DNA of 64,000 nt from contig OY365738.1 of the NCBI GenBank assembly GCA_959347345.1, positions 620,001 through 684,000 on the forward strand, given 5' to 3'. Both the position numbers and the translations under genes were made by a program. This DNA comes from an uncultured Amylibacter sp. (GTDB lineage Bacteria; Pseudomonadota; Alphaproteobacteria; Rhodobacterales; Rhodobacteraceae). Position 1 is the stretch's first letter. Each line of letters opens with the position of its first letter. Shown here one piece after another: positions 25,223 to 36,100 of this stretch. The notes below the pieces were generated by a model, which saw only the letters and a list, made by a program, of their open reading frames with translations, was not told the origin of the DNA and ran no database searches.

Positions 25223-26530
25223 TCACGACTCGTCATTCAACGCCTTTAATCGCATCGCAATCGATTCGGCATGGGCTTGTAACCCTTCGGCCCGTGCCAG
25301 AGTTTCCCCTGCCCCGCCAATCGCAGAAATCGCCGCAGGAGTCATCATAGACAGGCTGGTGCGTTTCATAAAGTTCAACACGGACAGCCCCGATACAAAC
25401 CGAGCCGAGCCCGCCGTGGGCAGAACATGGTTTGGTCCGCCGATATAATCGCCTATCGCCTCTGGGCTCCACCCGCCGATGAAAATCGCGCCCGCGTGGC
25501 GGAAGTGTGCCGAGTAATCCAACGCGTCCTTGGTGCAAACTTGCAAGTGTTCGGGGGCGATTTTATCGGATAAAACGACCGCTTGCGCCAAAGTTTCCAC
25601 GGTGATAATCGCGCCGTTATCGCGCCAGCTCTGCGTGGCTATATCCCCGCGTTCCAGCGTCGGCAGGTGCGAGTCCACCGCACGGGCGACCGCATCCGCG
25701 AAATCCGCGTTATCGGTGATTAAAATCGCCTGTGCGTCCGCGTCATGCTCGGCTTGGCTGAGCAAATCCATGGCGACCCAATCGGGGTTATTATCCTTAT
25801 CTGCAACGATGAGAACCTCTGACGGACCAGCAATCATATCAATGCCAACCGTGCCAAAAACCTGTGCCTTGGCGGCGGCAACATAGGCGTTGCCCGGCCC
25901 GGCAATCATATCGACCTTATCAATACTTTGCGTGCCGAACGCCATCGCCGCGATAGCCTGCGCCCCGCCCAACGTGTAAATCGTGTCAATTTGTGCCAGT
26001 TGCGCGGCCAATAAAACAAGGGGGCTAACCACGCCATTCGGCGTTGGCACACACATAATCAAATGCGACACCCCCGCGACCTTCGCTGGAATGGCGTTCA
26101 TCAAAACCGAGGACGGATAGGCCGCCTGTCCCCCCGGCACATACAGCCCTGCACGGTCAATCGCACTCCACCGCCAGCCGAGGTGCGCCCCCGTATCATC
26201 CTGCCACCAAGCGTCCGTGGGGCGTTGGATCTCGTGGTAAGCACGGATGCGGGTGGCGGCGAGTTCCAGTGCGGTGCGTTGATCGGGCGGGATTGTGGCG
26301 ATATGATGGGCTATGGTTTTGGGCGGAATGGCAAAGCCTGTGGCACGGCAATCTAGGTTATCGTGCTTTTGGGTAAGGTCGTAGAGCGCGTCATCCCCAC
26401 GGGTTTGCACATCTTGGATAATCTTTGCCACATCGGTTTTTAATGCCGCGTTGGTTTCTTGCTTGCAATCGCAGAGCGCAGCAAATCGGGTTTGGAAATC
26501 CGTATCGGTGATGTTAAGAAATGCGGGCAT
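25223..26530 (-). CDS. hisD: Histidinol dehydrogenase
   Basis: Last two steps of histidine synthesis (histidinol to histidine, NAD-dependent, zinc enzyme). Begins MPAFLNITDTDFQTRF at 26530 and has 435 residues, the family length; the frame upstream of this ATG is a shadow of DUF2948. Signature blocks include AGLYVPGGQAAYPSSVLMN, DMIAGPSEVLIVAD, LSQAEHDADAQAILIT and the C-terminal GGPNHVLPTAGSARF. It follows DUF2948 after a 113-bp gap. Confidence 0.96.
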   Translation of the reverse strand: MPAFLNITDTDFQTRFAALCDCKQETNAALKTDVAKIIQDVQTRGDDALYDLTQKHDNLDCRATGFAIPPKTIAHHIATIPPDQRTALELAATRIRAYHEIQRPTDAWWQDDTGAHLGWRWSAIDRAGLYVPGGQAAYPSSVLMNAIPAKVAGVSHLIMCVPTPNGVVSPLVLLAAQLAQIDTIYTLGGAQAIAAMAFGTQSIDKVDMIAGPGNAYVAAAKAQVFGTVGIDMIAGPSEVLIVADKDNNPDWVAMDLLSQAEHDADAQAILITDNADFADAVARAVDSHLPTLERGDIATQSWRDNGAIITVETLAQAVVLSDKIAPEHLQVCTKDALDYSAHFRHAGAIFIGGWSPEAIGDYIGGPNHVLPTAGSARFVSGLSVLNFMKRTSLSMMTPAAISAIGGAGETLARAEGLQAHAESIAMRLKALNDES

Positions 26531-26643
26531 GATGGGGTTCGTAGGGGTTTTTGTGGGGTTGTGTGTGCAGATAAGAGTTAAAGAGTATTTGGCGGATTTT
26601 TGGCGATGAGTCAATAGTGGACTCAATGGGGCTAACAATAGAG

Positions 26644-27138
26644 TTAAAAATGGCTCGGCACTTTTTGCACCCGTGCGATATACGGGCGGGTTACATCCTT
26701 TAAAACCACATCCAAACACTCTACCGATAAGGCAATAACCGCCCCATCCGCCAATATCAAATCTAACCGCCCTGCCCCGTCCTTGCCCGCGATAAACGCC
26801 ACGGATAACACGGACAACGCACGGGCAGGTTCGCCCTGCGTCAGCAATTTTGACGATACGGATAAAACGCCTGATACCACCAGCAAGGATTGCACCCGTT
26901 CCAATTCGCGCCCTGTGGATTGCGCGGTGGCAACATCCTCCCACCGAAACCGATTTAACAAAACCGCGAAGACCCGCGATTGCGCCCGCCATTGAATCTG
27001 TGCGGTTGGAAAAACCGCATCTTGAATCAACGTGGATATTATGAGCAAACCATCCGCATCATAGGCTTTTAAGGAAACCGCCCGTTCCGCTCCGTCTTCA
27101 AATTTTGCGTCTTTTGTGCCCTTATTTTCAGACATCAT
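26644..27138 (-). CDS. DUF2948 family protein
   Basis: A 164-residue protein matching DUF2948 ([20 protein letters not shown], then [14 protein letters not shown] and the C-terminal [17 protein letters not shown]). Function unknown. It starts with a tandem ATGATG that overlaps the murA stop (ATGA), so it is translationally coupled to murA. The murA-DUF2948-hisD order is conserved in Rhodobacterales as I know them. Confidence 0.88.
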   Translation of the reverse strand: MMSENKGTKDAKFEDGAERAVSLKAYDADGLLIISTLIQDAVFPTAQIQWRAQSRVFAVLLNRFRWEDVATAQSTGRELERVQSLLVVSGVLSVSSKLLTQGEPARALSVLSVAFIAGKDGAGRLDLILADGAVIALSVECLDVVLKDVTRPYIARVQKVPSHF

Positions 27139-28400
27139 CCGCCCCGTCTTTCAATCACTGCGCCCAGACCAGACAGCTTTTCCACGACATTTTCATAGCC
27201 CCTATCAAGGTGATAAACCCGCGATAAAACCGTTTCCCCCTTCGCCGCCAACCCCGCCAAAATCAGCGAAACAGAAGCTCGCAAATCGGTCGCCATAACG
27301 GGCGCGGCACGTAACCGCGACACCCCTGTAACAACAGCCGTGCCGCCCTGAACATCTATATTCGCACCCATCCGTATCAATTCGGGGGCGTGCATAAATC
27401 GGTTTTCAAACACCCGTTCTTCCAGCCGAGACACACCCTCTGCCGTGCAGAGCATCGCCATCATTTGCGCCTGTAAATCCGTGGGAAACCCGGGGAAAGG
27501 CGCGGTTTCAACATCCACCTTACCCATCCGTTCGCCCGCCCGCGATACGACCAAACCCGTTTTGGACTCCGTTATCAAAGCCCCCGCGGATTCCAATTTC
27601 TGGCAGAAGCTTTCCAATAAATCGCGCCGTCCGCCGATACATTCCACCTGCCCGCCCGCGATTAACGGGGCGATCATATAGGTGCCGAGCTCTATCCGAT
27701 CGACTATCACGCGGTGGGTTGTGCCGTGCAGAGATTCCACACCCTCTATGGTGATTTCATCGCTGCCCGCGCCCGTGATATTTGCCCCCATTGCCGATAA
27801 TAAATTCGCCAAATCAATGATTTCAGGCTCTCGTGCGGGGTTTTTCAAAACGGTTGTACCGCGCGCCAAACTGGCCGCCATCATGATGTTTTCCGTAGCC
27901 CCAACCGAGGCAAAATCCAACGTGATTTGCGCCCCTTGTAGGCCTTTCGGCGCGGCCGCCGTGATATAACCGTCGTTCAGCGTGATATCCGCGCCCAAAG
28001 CGGTTAAGCCTTTTAAATGCAAATCCACAGGTCGCGCCCCAATCGCACATCCCCCGGGCAGGGAAACCTGCGCATGCCCAATCCGCGCCAGCAGTGGTCC
28101 AAGCACCAGAATGGAGGCGCGCATTTTGCGGACAATATCATAATGAGCGATGGGGTTCGTTATGTTTTGTGTATTTAAAACAATGACTTGCCCGTCCTGC
28201 ATGACGGCGACTTCCGCACCCAACGATTGCAATAATTCGTTCGTGGTGGCTATGTCGGACAGGCGCGGGACGTTTGTTAAGGTCAGCGGCTGGTCGGTCA
28301 GCAACGCGGCTGGCATCAACGCGAGGGCGGCGTTTTTCGCGCCCGCAATAGCGACTGTGCCGTTCAAAGGGCTGTTGCCTTGGATAAAAATACGGTCCAT
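27135..28400 (-). CDS. murA: UDP-N-acetylglucosamine 1-carboxyvinyltransferase
   Basis: First committed step of peptidoglycan precursor synthesis: transfer of enolpyruvate from PEP to UDP-GlcNAc. It has 421 residues. The catalytic Cys118 is in [16 protein letters not shown], so the enzyme should be fosfomycin-sensitive by that criterion. The N-terminus [16 protein letters not shown] and the block [13 protein letters not shown] fit the family. Its ATG shares a base with the stop of a 55-codon gene upstream (TAATG). Confidence 0.97.
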   Translation of the reverse strand: MDRIFIQGNSPLNGTVAIAGAKNAALALMPAALLTDQPLTLTNVPRLSDIATTNELLQSLGAEVAVMQDGQVIVLNTQNITNPIAHYDIVRKMRASILVLGPLLARIGHAQVSLPGGCAIGARPVDLHLKGLTALGADITLNDGYITAAAPKGLQGAQITLDFASVGATENIMMAASLARGTTVLKNPAREPEIIDLANLLSAMGANITGAGSDEITIEGVESLHGTTHRVIVDRIELGTYMIAPLIAGGQVECIGGRRDLLESFCQKLESAGALITESKTGLVVSRAGERMGKVDVETAPFPGFPTDLQAQMMAMLCTAEGVSRLEERVFENRFMHAPELIRMGANIDVQGGTAVVTGVSRLRAAPVMATDLRASVSLILAGLAAKGETVLSRVYHLDRGYENVVEKLSGLGAVIERRGG

Positions 28401-28567
28401 TAGGGGGTGGTTTCCTTTTTGTCGGGGGTTTTTTGGGCTTTGCGTTTTTGCAAATTAGCGCGGAGGGTTTGGCGCAATCGCGCATCACGAGCGTTGCGTT
28501 TATGGGCTTTGGTGTTGTTCTGCCCGTCTGTGGGGACGGGTTTTGGGGGTGGTTTTGCATCGGTCAT
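28400..28567 (-). CDS. Small basic protein upstream of murA (55 residues)
   Basis: A 55-codon frame starting [15 protein letters not shown] and ending [11 protein letters not shown]. The central part is a strongly basic amphipathic helix ([20 protein letters not shown]). Its TAA overlaps the murA ATG, which suggests translational coupling. Short proteins of this type (Pro-rich start, then RxARLxxxLRANLxxRKAQ) lie before murA in other alphaproteobacteria, as I recall. No clear ribosome site precedes it. Function unknown; it might bind RNA or ribosomes. Confidence 0.7.
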   Translation of the reverse strand: MTDAKPPPKPVPTDGQNNTKAHKRNARDARLRQTLRANLQKRKAQKTPDKKETTP

Positions 28568-28648
28568 AGGGGGCTTTTAGCCTATAATCGGCAAAGCGTC
28601 CAGATTGGGGTTGCAGATTTTTGGGAAATCGTTAAATAAGGCGGGGAT

Positions 28649-28723
<75 letters not shown>

Positions 28724-28819
28724 GATTTGTGCTTGCAAAGGGCGAAAATATATGCCAAGCTGTGAAACAGAGCGTAGATACTTTATGCAAAACCCGTTTA
28801 TTAAAAAGGTAGCAACCCT

Positions 28820-29380
28820 ATGAGCAACCCTTCAAAAGACATAATAAATTCTTTTAAAACTCCTGTGGGCGTTACGCAAAGATATTTAAATACGGGTAAA
28901 GTAACGCGACCCAAACAAATTGCCTTGGATAACGCGTTATTCCCTGCAAGGGATGTGATACTAAGCATCAAGCCGATATATTCTAATTCAATTATATCAG
29001 GTCATAAAACGGTGGAACTTCGCCGCCGATTCCCAATGGATATTCCGCAAGGCACGATTGCCTATATATATTCCACAACACCCGTTCGGGCTATTGTCGG
29101 GTACGCTGAGATTGCGGATGTTTTGAAAATGCCAGTTGAACAAATTTGGGATGATTACGCGCAGGTGGCTTGTATTGAGAAAACGGATTTTGAGTCTTAT
29201 TTTGATGGGGTTACGCATGGGTTTGTGCTGTGTTTCAAAGATGTGCATGCTCTTAAACGAGAGATAGACTTGAACGAATTGAGGGAGCGGTATGATTTTA
29301 TCCCGCCACAATCGTTTTTATATGCGACATCATCATTACAGAAGGGTTTGAAAAATGAGTACGCAGGAATACCTAATTGA
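28820..29380 (+). CDS. ASCH-domain protein
   Basis: A 186-residue protein. The ASCH fold runs from about residue 47: ILSIKPIYSNSIISGHKTVE, LRRRFP, YIYSTTPVRAIVGYAEI, and later HGFVLCFKDV. ASCH domains are PUA-like and are predicted to bind RNA or modified nucleotides; some relatives hydrolyse N4-acetylcytidine. The first approximately 40 residues are unassigned. It is 97 bp downstream of tRNA-Thr and AT-rich, followed after 95 bp by a PD-(D/E)XK-like gene that has its own promoter. Possibly an accessory or defence gene; substrate unknown. Confidence 0.75.
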   Translation: MSNPSKDIINSFKTPVGVTQRYLNTGKVTRPKQIALDNALFPARDVILSIKPIYSNSIISGHKTVELRRRFPMDIPQGTIAYIYSTTPVRAIVGYAEIADVLKMPVEQIWDDYAQVACIEKTDFESYFDGVTHGFVLCFKDVHALKREIDLNELRERYDFIPPQSFLYATSSLQKGLKNEYAGIPN

Positions 29381-29416
29381 TACTAATGTTGGTATTGATA
29401 AATGATTAACAAGCCG

Positions 29417-29445
29417 TTTGACAAGGCGAGGGCTTTGGGGTATTG
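29417..29445 (+). promoter_or_regulatory. Promoter of the PD-(D/E)XK-like gene
   Basis: TTGACA (29417-29422), a 17-bp spacer and TATTGT (29440-29445), about 30 bp before the start codon. Confidence 0.65.
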
Positions 29446-29475
29446 TTAATTTTTTACTAACCAAAGAAGACAATC

Positions 29476-30855
29476 ATGGCATTACATAACAATCAAATAC
29501 CTGCTTACCTAAAGTCTGGGGAACGCGCCCGTTTAATTCCTGTAATTGCGGATTCTAAAAAAGAGGAACGCATTACCAGTTCCACATTAGCAACATTTAT
29601 GTCTGTAAGAGAATTTGCCAAAGGCTTGCTATCAGACATCGGCGTATCATCTGGCAAAAATACAAAAACGCAATGTTATACCGAAATCGTATTTGATGAA
29701 AAAAATTCAACCAATATGAAAAAACGCCCTGATGGGTTAATTGTTATAAATACTGGACGGAAACAATGGTCTGCTATTATTGAAGCAAAAATAGGTAAGG
29801 CTGAGCTGGAAGTTGACCAAATAGACACCTACCTTGATATAGCTAAAGACCATAAAATAGATGCCGTTATTACTATATCTAACCAATTTACAACCAAACC
29901 AAACATTCATCCTCTGGCGGATAAAATTAAAAAAACCAAAACGCGGAGTGTATCTTTGTACCATTGGTCATGGACATACCTTATCACGCAAGCACAAATG
30001 CAAACCGAACATTATGGTGTAGCTGATACCGACCAAGCCTATATTTTAAGCGAGCTATTGCGTTACCTAAAGCATGACAGTTCAGGGATACTTTCATTTA
30101 GTCGCATGAATGACACGTGGAAAGAGGTTTGCGGCAAAGTGCGCAATAACATTTCCCTTAACAAAAAATCGCCAGAAGTGTTGGATAGCATTGATAGTTG
30201 GCATCAGTTTGTCCGATATTTATCACTAAAAATTAGTTCCGAAATCGGTGCTAATACCGAAATTGTTTTAAAAAGAGCGCACCGTGATAATGCTAATAAA
30301 CGAATTGAAGACGATGTCGCTAAACTTATAAAAGAACACAAGCTAAGTGCCAAATTTGAAATTCCAAACGCTGCAAGCCATATTAAATTAGTTGCTAATA
30401 TACAAACACACTCAGTTAGCGTTAGCATGCGCCTAGACGCACCAAAAGAACGGAGCACCAGCAAAGGTCGTATTAATTGGCTTCTCAATCAGTTAAAGGA
30501 CACAAAAGACACAGATATTAGCATTCGTGTTATTTGGCCGTATAAAAAACCAAGCACACAAGAAAAACTTTCTACTATCCGTGAAAATGGATTTGAAAAA
30601 CTAATACATCAAGATAATTCGCAGACACCCAGTGCTTTTGAGGTGATACTTAAATATGAACTTGGCGCAAAATTTAAAGGGGCAAAAACTTTTATTGATA
30701 ACACCGAGCCATTATTGCTTAAATTTTACGAACAAGCGGGGCAACATTTAAAAGAATGGGTAGCCCCGCCACCAAAGATTAAAAGCAGAGACCCCCAAGA
30801 CGTTATAAAGGCTGGGGAAAATAGTGAAGCCATAAGTGACAAAGATAACCCCTAA
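29476..30855 (+). CDS. PD-(D/E)XK nuclease-like protein
   Basis: A 459-residue protein with a plausible PD-(D/E)XK core near the N-terminus: Glu70 in CYTEIVF, the Pro-Asp pair ending at Asp86 (RPDGLIV), and Glu103-Ala-Lys105 (IIEAKIG), then a helix with DQIDTYLDIA and a strand AVITISNQF. This order fits restriction-endonuclease-like folds. The remaining approximately 300 residues, Lys-rich, match nothing I recognise. AT-rich codon use and the position between tRNA-Thr and cysE suggest acquired DNA. Unlike a restriction enzyme it has no adjacent methylase. It may act alone or with the ASCH protein. Confidence 0.65.
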   Translation: MALHNNQIPAYLKSGERARLIPVIADSKKEERITSSTLATFMSVREFAKGLLSDIGVSSGKNTKTQCYTEIVFDEKNSTNMKKRPDGLIVINTGRKQWSAIIEAKIGKAELEVDQIDTYLDIAKDHKIDAVITISNQFTTKPNIHPLADKIKKTKTRSVSLYHWSWTYLITQAQMQTEHYGVADTDQAYILSELLRYLKHDSSGILSFSRMNDTWKEVCGKVRNNISLNKKSPEVLDSIDSWHQFVRYLSLKISSEIGANTEIVLKRAHRDNANKRIEDDVAKLIKEHKLSAKFEIPNAASHIKLVANIQTHSVSVSMRLDAPKERSTSKGRINWLLNQLKDTKDTDISIRVIWPYKKPSTQEKLSTIRENGFEKLIHQDNSQTPSAFEVILKYELGAKFKGAKTFIDNTEPLLLKFYEQAGQHLKEWVAPPPKIKSRDPQDVIKAGENSEAISDKDNP

Positions 30856-30858
30856 AAC

Positions 30859-30890
30859 AAAAAAAAGACGCGCCCCGCAAGGGACGCGCC
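30859..30890 (-). terminator. Intrinsic terminator of cysE
   Basis: On the minus strand a ten-pair stem, GGCGCGTCCC with GGGGCGCGTC (two G-U pairs) and loop TTGC, followed directly by eight T. It lies just after the cysE stop. Confidence 0.9.
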
Positions 30891-30913
30891 AATAAATCAT
30901 TCATCACTAAAAC

Positions 30914-31717
30914 CTAATCACTAATAAAGTGTTCCATCGATTGCGAGGGCTGGGCGCACCCCGCCTCCCCGACTATCTTTGCAGGCACACCAGCAACGGT
31001 CTTACACGCTGGCACATCCTTCAAAACAACCGAGCCCGCAGCAACTTTGCTACACCGCCCAACCGTGATATTACCCAGAACTTTCGCCCCCGCGCCGATA
31101 AGAACCCCGTCCTCTATATTCGGATGGCGGATTTTATCGGCCTTACCCGTGCCACCCAGAGTAACCGCATGCAACATAGACACATTATCGCCAACCCGCG
31201 CGGTTTCCCCAATGACTATGGAATGGGCGTGGTCAATCATCAGCCCCTTGCCGATAGTCGCGGCGGGATGAATATCCACTCCGTAAATCTCTGACGCGCG
31301 CATTTGAAAGAAATACGCCATTTCACGCCGCCCCTGATGCCAGAGCCAATTGGCAATACGATAGGCTTGGATAGCCTGATAGCCTTTGAAAAACAGCAAG
31401 GGTTGGATAAACCCATGGCAGGCAGGGTCTCGGTCAAACACAGCGACCGCGTCCGCTTGGGCGGATTTTAACAAATCGGGCGAGGTTTGATACGCCTCAT
31501 CCGCTATTTCACGCAGGATTTGCGCGGGCATTTCATCGGAAGATAGTTTTAACGCCACGCGATAGCTTAACGCGCGGTCAAACGAATCGTGGTACAGAAT
31601 GCTGGAATGGACAAGCCCACCTAGGATGGGTTCGTTTTTAATCAGGGTTTCGGCTTCTTTAATAAGTTGCGCCCAAATGAGGTTAATGGGTTCGGATTTT
31701 TTCGCGGTTTGTGGCAT
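30914..31717 (-). CDS. cysE: Serine O-acetyltransferase
   Basis: Makes O-acetylserine for cysteine synthesis. It has 267 residues from the ATG at 31717 (MPQTAKKSEPINLIW) with an AAGGA ribosome site; the longer frame is not needed. The N-terminal helical domain is followed by the left-handed beta-helix with hexapeptide repeats and the catalytic block DIHPAATIGKGLMIDHAHS-IVIGETA. The C-terminal tail MEHFISD could engage the CysK active site, as in the cysteine synthase complex (a terminal Ile is usual; here the last residue is Asp). The stop and following bases are TTAGTGA-like heptamers. Confidence 0.93.
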   Translation of the reverse strand: MPQTAKKSEPINLIWAQLIKEAETLIKNEPILGGLVHSSILYHDSFDRALSYRVALKLSSDEMPAQILREIADEAYQTSPDLLKSAQADAVAVFDRDPACHGFIQPLLFFKGYQAIQAYRIANWLWHQGRREMAYFFQMRASEIYGVDIHPAATIGKGLMIDHAHSIVIGETARVGDNVSMLHAVTLGGTGKADKIRHPNIEDGVLIGAGAKVLGNITVGRCSKVAAGSVVLKDVPACKTVAGVPAKIVGEAGCAQPSQSMEHFISD

Positions 31718-31796
31718 TTTGATGGTGTCCTTTTGGGTTTTTAGGATATGAATAATCCTAATATAACCCATGGGACGCGGAATTACCAGCGTTTTT

Positions 31797-32452
31797 TAAT
31801 GATTAACGATTAACGATTAACGATGAGTGGGGGCTTTTGTGCATATAGAGCTTTTGCATAAGGGCAGTTGAACCTGCCCGACCAAGATAAAAACGTGCAA
31901 AAGCCCATACACAAAAGCCTTTGGTTATGTTTGGCAAATCCTTTTTAGATAAAATAACCATTATTCATGGTGGCACGAAGGTCGCGCGAACCCGAAGGGT
32001 GTGCGTCTTGGTTGTTAGGTGTTAGGGAATTTGCGTCACCAGCGACTCTTAAAGACGATTGACCCAGTACAACCGATAAGCTGACGCGCACCCGTGGGGG
32101 TGAGGGTGCGCGCGACCGCCCCCCCCTGCGGGCACGCCCGCTAAAATTAAGAAACAAGGCGGTCGTCTCCTAGCCGATAAGTTTGCTCTAGATTAACTAT
32201 GAATGCCCTGCGGGTCTTCGTCATAACTTCGTTATGCCGACCAGCTTTTGGAATAGCATGGGTTATGTTTGGCAAGGTCTTCCCTAAAATAACAGGCTTG
32301 GGCGCGTCCGACCGAACAAAGTGAGGGCGGGCGCGCCCCGTGGCGACATAACAAAGTTATGGCGCAAAGCCCGAAGGGCTAAAATTAATCACTAATCACT
32401 AATCACTAATCATTCACAATTCATAATTCACCATTCATAATTCACCATTCAC
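31797..32452. repeat. Mosaic intergenic repeat R6 (long copy)
   Basis: About 650 bp without a gene. The left edge is TTAACGA heptamers (31797-31825). The right edge is TTAGTGA- then TGAATTA-type heptamers read on the minus strand (32385-32452), running into the stop of the DUF2793 gene. Contents: the palindromic GGGCTTTTGTGCATATAGAG module with GGGCAG-TTGAAC-CTGCCC, the long module of R4 inverted (about 31920-32170), the hairpin CATAAC-TTC-GTTATG (32222-32236) inside CTTCGT...CCGACC flanks, and the hairpin CATAAC-AAA-GTTATG (32347-32361). Confidence 0.85.
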
Positions 32453-33174
32453 GAAACCTCCCTCGGTGGGCTTAACCGCATCGCATGCACGGTGAAAATA
32501 ATCTCTCCCCCGCCATTAAAATACCCCGTATTCGGCATAATCCGCAACCCCGCATTGCTATAATATGCAAGAGGTTGCCCCGTTATCCCCAAGGCATACG
32601 AATTCTTCGTTAAGCCATAGCCCGTGCCATATCGGTCGTGACTACCCGGAACCCCTAGCGTCCAACTAGACCCGCGGCCAGCCACAGCAATCGTGCTGAC
32701 CACCCGCGCGGTTACCCCGAATACTATGGATTTACTGGGGATAAACGGACGGGTCGTATTAGCATTCCCGTTTATAACCTCATGGGTGTGTTCATAAAAC
32801 ACCGACTCCGTCATCGCCCCATTGGACGTAAATGGCATACCCGCAGGCACCCAATCAGTGCCGTTGTAAATATAAGACTTCTTATCAGCTTCCACCCAAG
32901 CTGTCCAGCCGATTTTCGGGTCAATTCCAACCCAGTTCCCATTGCTATAAATAGCAATTTTCCCCCTGAGTTCGTGCCAAATCCCCGTTACAGTCTGCTG
33001 GAGGTAATAGGCCGCACCCTCTGACGGGTTAGACGGCGCAGCGCTCTGCCTTAGGCTGATTAAACGTAACTGCGCCAGCGCGTCCAGCCGTGTCAAAGCC
33101 TCGTTCATCGTTATATGTTTTTGTGCCTGCCCTGATTGTATCAGTGGCAGGTTAAATTGTGGAGTTGTTTGCAT
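32449..33174 (-). CDS. DUF2793 protein, probable GTA tail-fibre component
   Basis: A 241-residue protein. The first approximately 100 residues match DUF2793: FNLPLIQSGQAQKHITMNEA, LTRLDALAQL, EGAAYYLQ and W-x-GI repeats. The C-terminal part (about 120-241) is Gly/Tyr/Asn-rich and may form a receptor-binding beta-fold. In Rhodobacter capsulatus a DUF2793 protein encoded outside the main cluster is assigned as the GTA tail fibre (from memory). Here the gene follows gp15 by 25 bp with an AAAGGAAA ribosome site, so it probably belongs to the same transcript. The TGA stop opens a heptamer tract. Confidence 0.75.
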   Translation of the reverse strand: MQTTPQFNLPLIQSGQAQKHITMNEALTRLDALAQLRLISLRQSAAPSNPSEGAAYYLQQTVTGIWHELRGKIAIYSNGNWVGIDPKIGWTAWVEADKKSYIYNGTDWVPAGMPFTSNGAMTESVFYEHTHEVINGNANTTRPFIPSKSIVFGVTARVVSTIAVAGRGSSWTLGVPGSHDRYGTGYGLTKNSYALGITGQPLAYYSNAGLRIMPNTGYFNGGGEIIFTVHAMRLSPPREVS

Positions 33175-33199
33175 TGTTTTTTCCTTTTGTTAGGGTTTG

Positions 33200-36100
33200 T
33201 TATGTTGATTTGATTGTGATTTTGGTCTCTAACCCCGCGCCATAGCCTTGGGATACTTGCGCCACATACAGGTCAAACCCGCCCAATGTGCCATCCGCAG
33301 TTTGCGCGAGGGCATCATAATCCCACGCAGGGGTGCTGACCGTAACGCGCCGTTTTTCAACACCGTCTTTTACCACGCGAATCAGATATTCCTCGCGTTC
33401 TTCGCCCAGTGGTACATCCCCATCCCACGAATCCCCGCCGATACGCCCACGTCTAATCCAGCGAAAATGATAAACATTATTGTAACGATTGAATTGGATA
33501 TGCGACGGGCTATACGGTCGCAAACCCACGCCACGGGCGGTAAAGGTTTGATTTTGATAGTATCTATGGGTAAAGTCCTGATTGCTTGGCCCCAGCAGAT
33601 AATTCATGGGCAGACCGATAAAATCGGAGTTAATATCAAGCTGGGCAAGCCCCCTATCCAGAAACACTATATCCGCGCCAACAGACCATTCATCGGGGAT
33701 TATAGCCTCGGTCCCCAGCCGACCGCGTAGGAAATTGCGTAGGATATAACTGCCGTCATCTTGCAATTCGGCATCCCTGTATTGCACGATTTCCCAATCC
33801 GTGGCGGTGCTATCCTTAATGGCAAACGCATTCGCGCCGTTCAAAACGAACAGTGCGGATTTTGATTGCAACCCCGCCTCCGACACATGCACCCGCAATT
33901 CACCCCCTGCCCAAACGGACGGGGAACGGCGGGGAAAGCCTTGCAAAGTTTTCCCCAAAACCGATGGCGATTGCGCCGTGCCGATTTGTTCATACCCATC
34001 CGTTTCGGGCGAAGCGTATGCCGATGCCCCCTGCCAATTCGGCGAACTGGCGGCGAAATATGGCGCGTGAGCCACATGTTCGGGGTTTATCGGGGGAATA
34101 TCCAATAAAAACGCAGTGACGGGGTTTGTCGCCTCCACAGGCGCGATGAGCAAAGGCGTAACCGCCGCCTCCGCCTGTAACGCACGGGTGGGTTCAATCC
34201 GCGTGGCATTGATAACCCGTGCGCCTTGTTCCTCAATATCCGTGATAAGATAGGATTCGGCAATATCCGTATCGCAAAACTGCACAACATCCCCCGCGCA
34301 CAGCATCAAAGCCGACAGAGGCATGGCAAAGGTCAATTCATCCTGCACCGCTTGGGCTTTATGCAACCAGTTCGTTGCCAAATGACGGGCAACCGCACTA
34401 CGCAACGCCAAGGGGATTTCTATCCGAGAGACATTGGCGATTTGCTCACCTGCCAGCACAGCCTCGGTTTCTGCCGATAGATAATGATTATCGGGGTTGT
34501 AATAGTTCAAACGGACACGACCCGGTAAATTTAACCGCGAAGTCTTTGTTTTCAAATAGTAATCCTGTCCCTCTATATCCAACGCGATGGATGTTTTATT
34601 GATTTTCTTTACAGACTCCTCGCGGGTATGTTGGAAATGCAACTGCCCGTCTTTCTCCACACAGGTGAAATCGTAGGCTTGCATCAAGGGTTGTAAACTA
34701 TCACGTGCGCTTTGCAGGCTATCAATGTGATAGCCAATGACTAACCCATAAATGCGCGAGACATCATAATCATAAAACCCAACGGATTCGCAGATTTCGG
34801 CAACAATATCGCCCAATTCTTGATGCGTCAATCGCCCGCTTATCCAGTGACCGAGTTGATAATTATTGCCATCAGACCAAATATCCAATCGCGCAGGGAA
34901 TTCTGGCCAAGGTCGCGTGTCCCAGCACCAGACATGGGCGCGGGCTATATCCACCATACGCCCGTTGTAACGCGTAGAGGCAGGGTTGTTTTCATTATCC
35001 GCCCAATAGGACATAACCGCCTTGATATAACGCAGTTGAATCAATTCATCCTGCAACCCGTTTGAATAATAAGGCACAAAAGATTCCGATGATTTCGGAT
35101 CAAGGAAAACATTCGGCTGATTTGTGCCTTTATCAATCGCGGGGCAACCCAATTCGGTGAACCAAATCGGTTTGGATTGTGGCTGCCAAGCGGTTTGGGC
35201 TCTTGTCCTGCTCCCATTAATACGGTTATGATGCGGATTGCCCCACCAGTTTTTTATGTCTTTATAGCGGTAAATCCAATGCTCGTTCCGCCAGCTATCG
35301 TTAATCATCTCACGGGTTTGCGTATCACGAGCGGTTTGGGATGCGTAGTACCAATCATAGCCCTCTCCCCCCTCAACATTGCTTTGTAAATAATTGATAT
35401 TATACAAATTATCCGCCGTTTGATAATCCAAGTGGCTCTGCCCATCGCGCCAATCCGAAATCGGCATGTAGTTATCAATCCCGATAAAATCGATATTCGC
35501 ATTGCCCCACAAATCATCCAAATGATAATAGACATTGTAATGCGCCCCGTCATTGATTTGATAGCCAAAATACTCTGACCAATCGGCGGCATAGCCGATT
35601 TTGGTTTGGCGACCCAGTAATGTGCGGACTTCTTGTGCTAGTGTTATTAATTGCTGGACGGCAGGAAAGCTATGGCTTTGGGCGCGGATTTGCGTTAATG
35701 CACGCATTTCAGAGCCGATACAAAACGCCCCGACCCCGCCCGCAGCCTTACATAACGCGGCATTATGCAGGATAAAACGGCGATAGCTCCATTCATTCGG
35801 ACCGTTATAGATCACCTGCCCGTTGCGGACGGTGAAATTGCTCGCCCGAGCCGTGCCAAAGAAGGCGGCGACCTCGCTGTTCGCACGGCTGGTTTTATCA
35901 GGGGTGCCTGTGCGACTCGGGGCAAGCGATGTAGTAATACGCCCACGCCAAGGAATAACGGGTTGCCCTGTTCTGCCCGTCCAAGGGTCGACCAATCGGT
36001 TATTGGTGGCAATATCCATTAGGATAAACGGATAGAACACGACAGATAAGCCGTTGTTTTTCAAGTGTTTTATCGCTTGTATAACGCTTTGGTCGCTGGG

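Noticed and set aside
26531..26992. N-terminal extension of hisD by more than 150 residues
   Set aside because: The extension overlaps DUF2948 in another frame and is composed like a shadow frame; the family start is at 26530.
30859..30890. Terminator for the plus-strand PD-(D/E)XK-like gene
   Set aside because: The T-run is only on the minus strand; on the plus strand the hairpin is preceded by A and not followed by T, so it serves cysE.
31945..32157. 70-codon frame in R6
   Set aside because: It is read through a palindromic repeat module shared with R4, where the frame is not kept.
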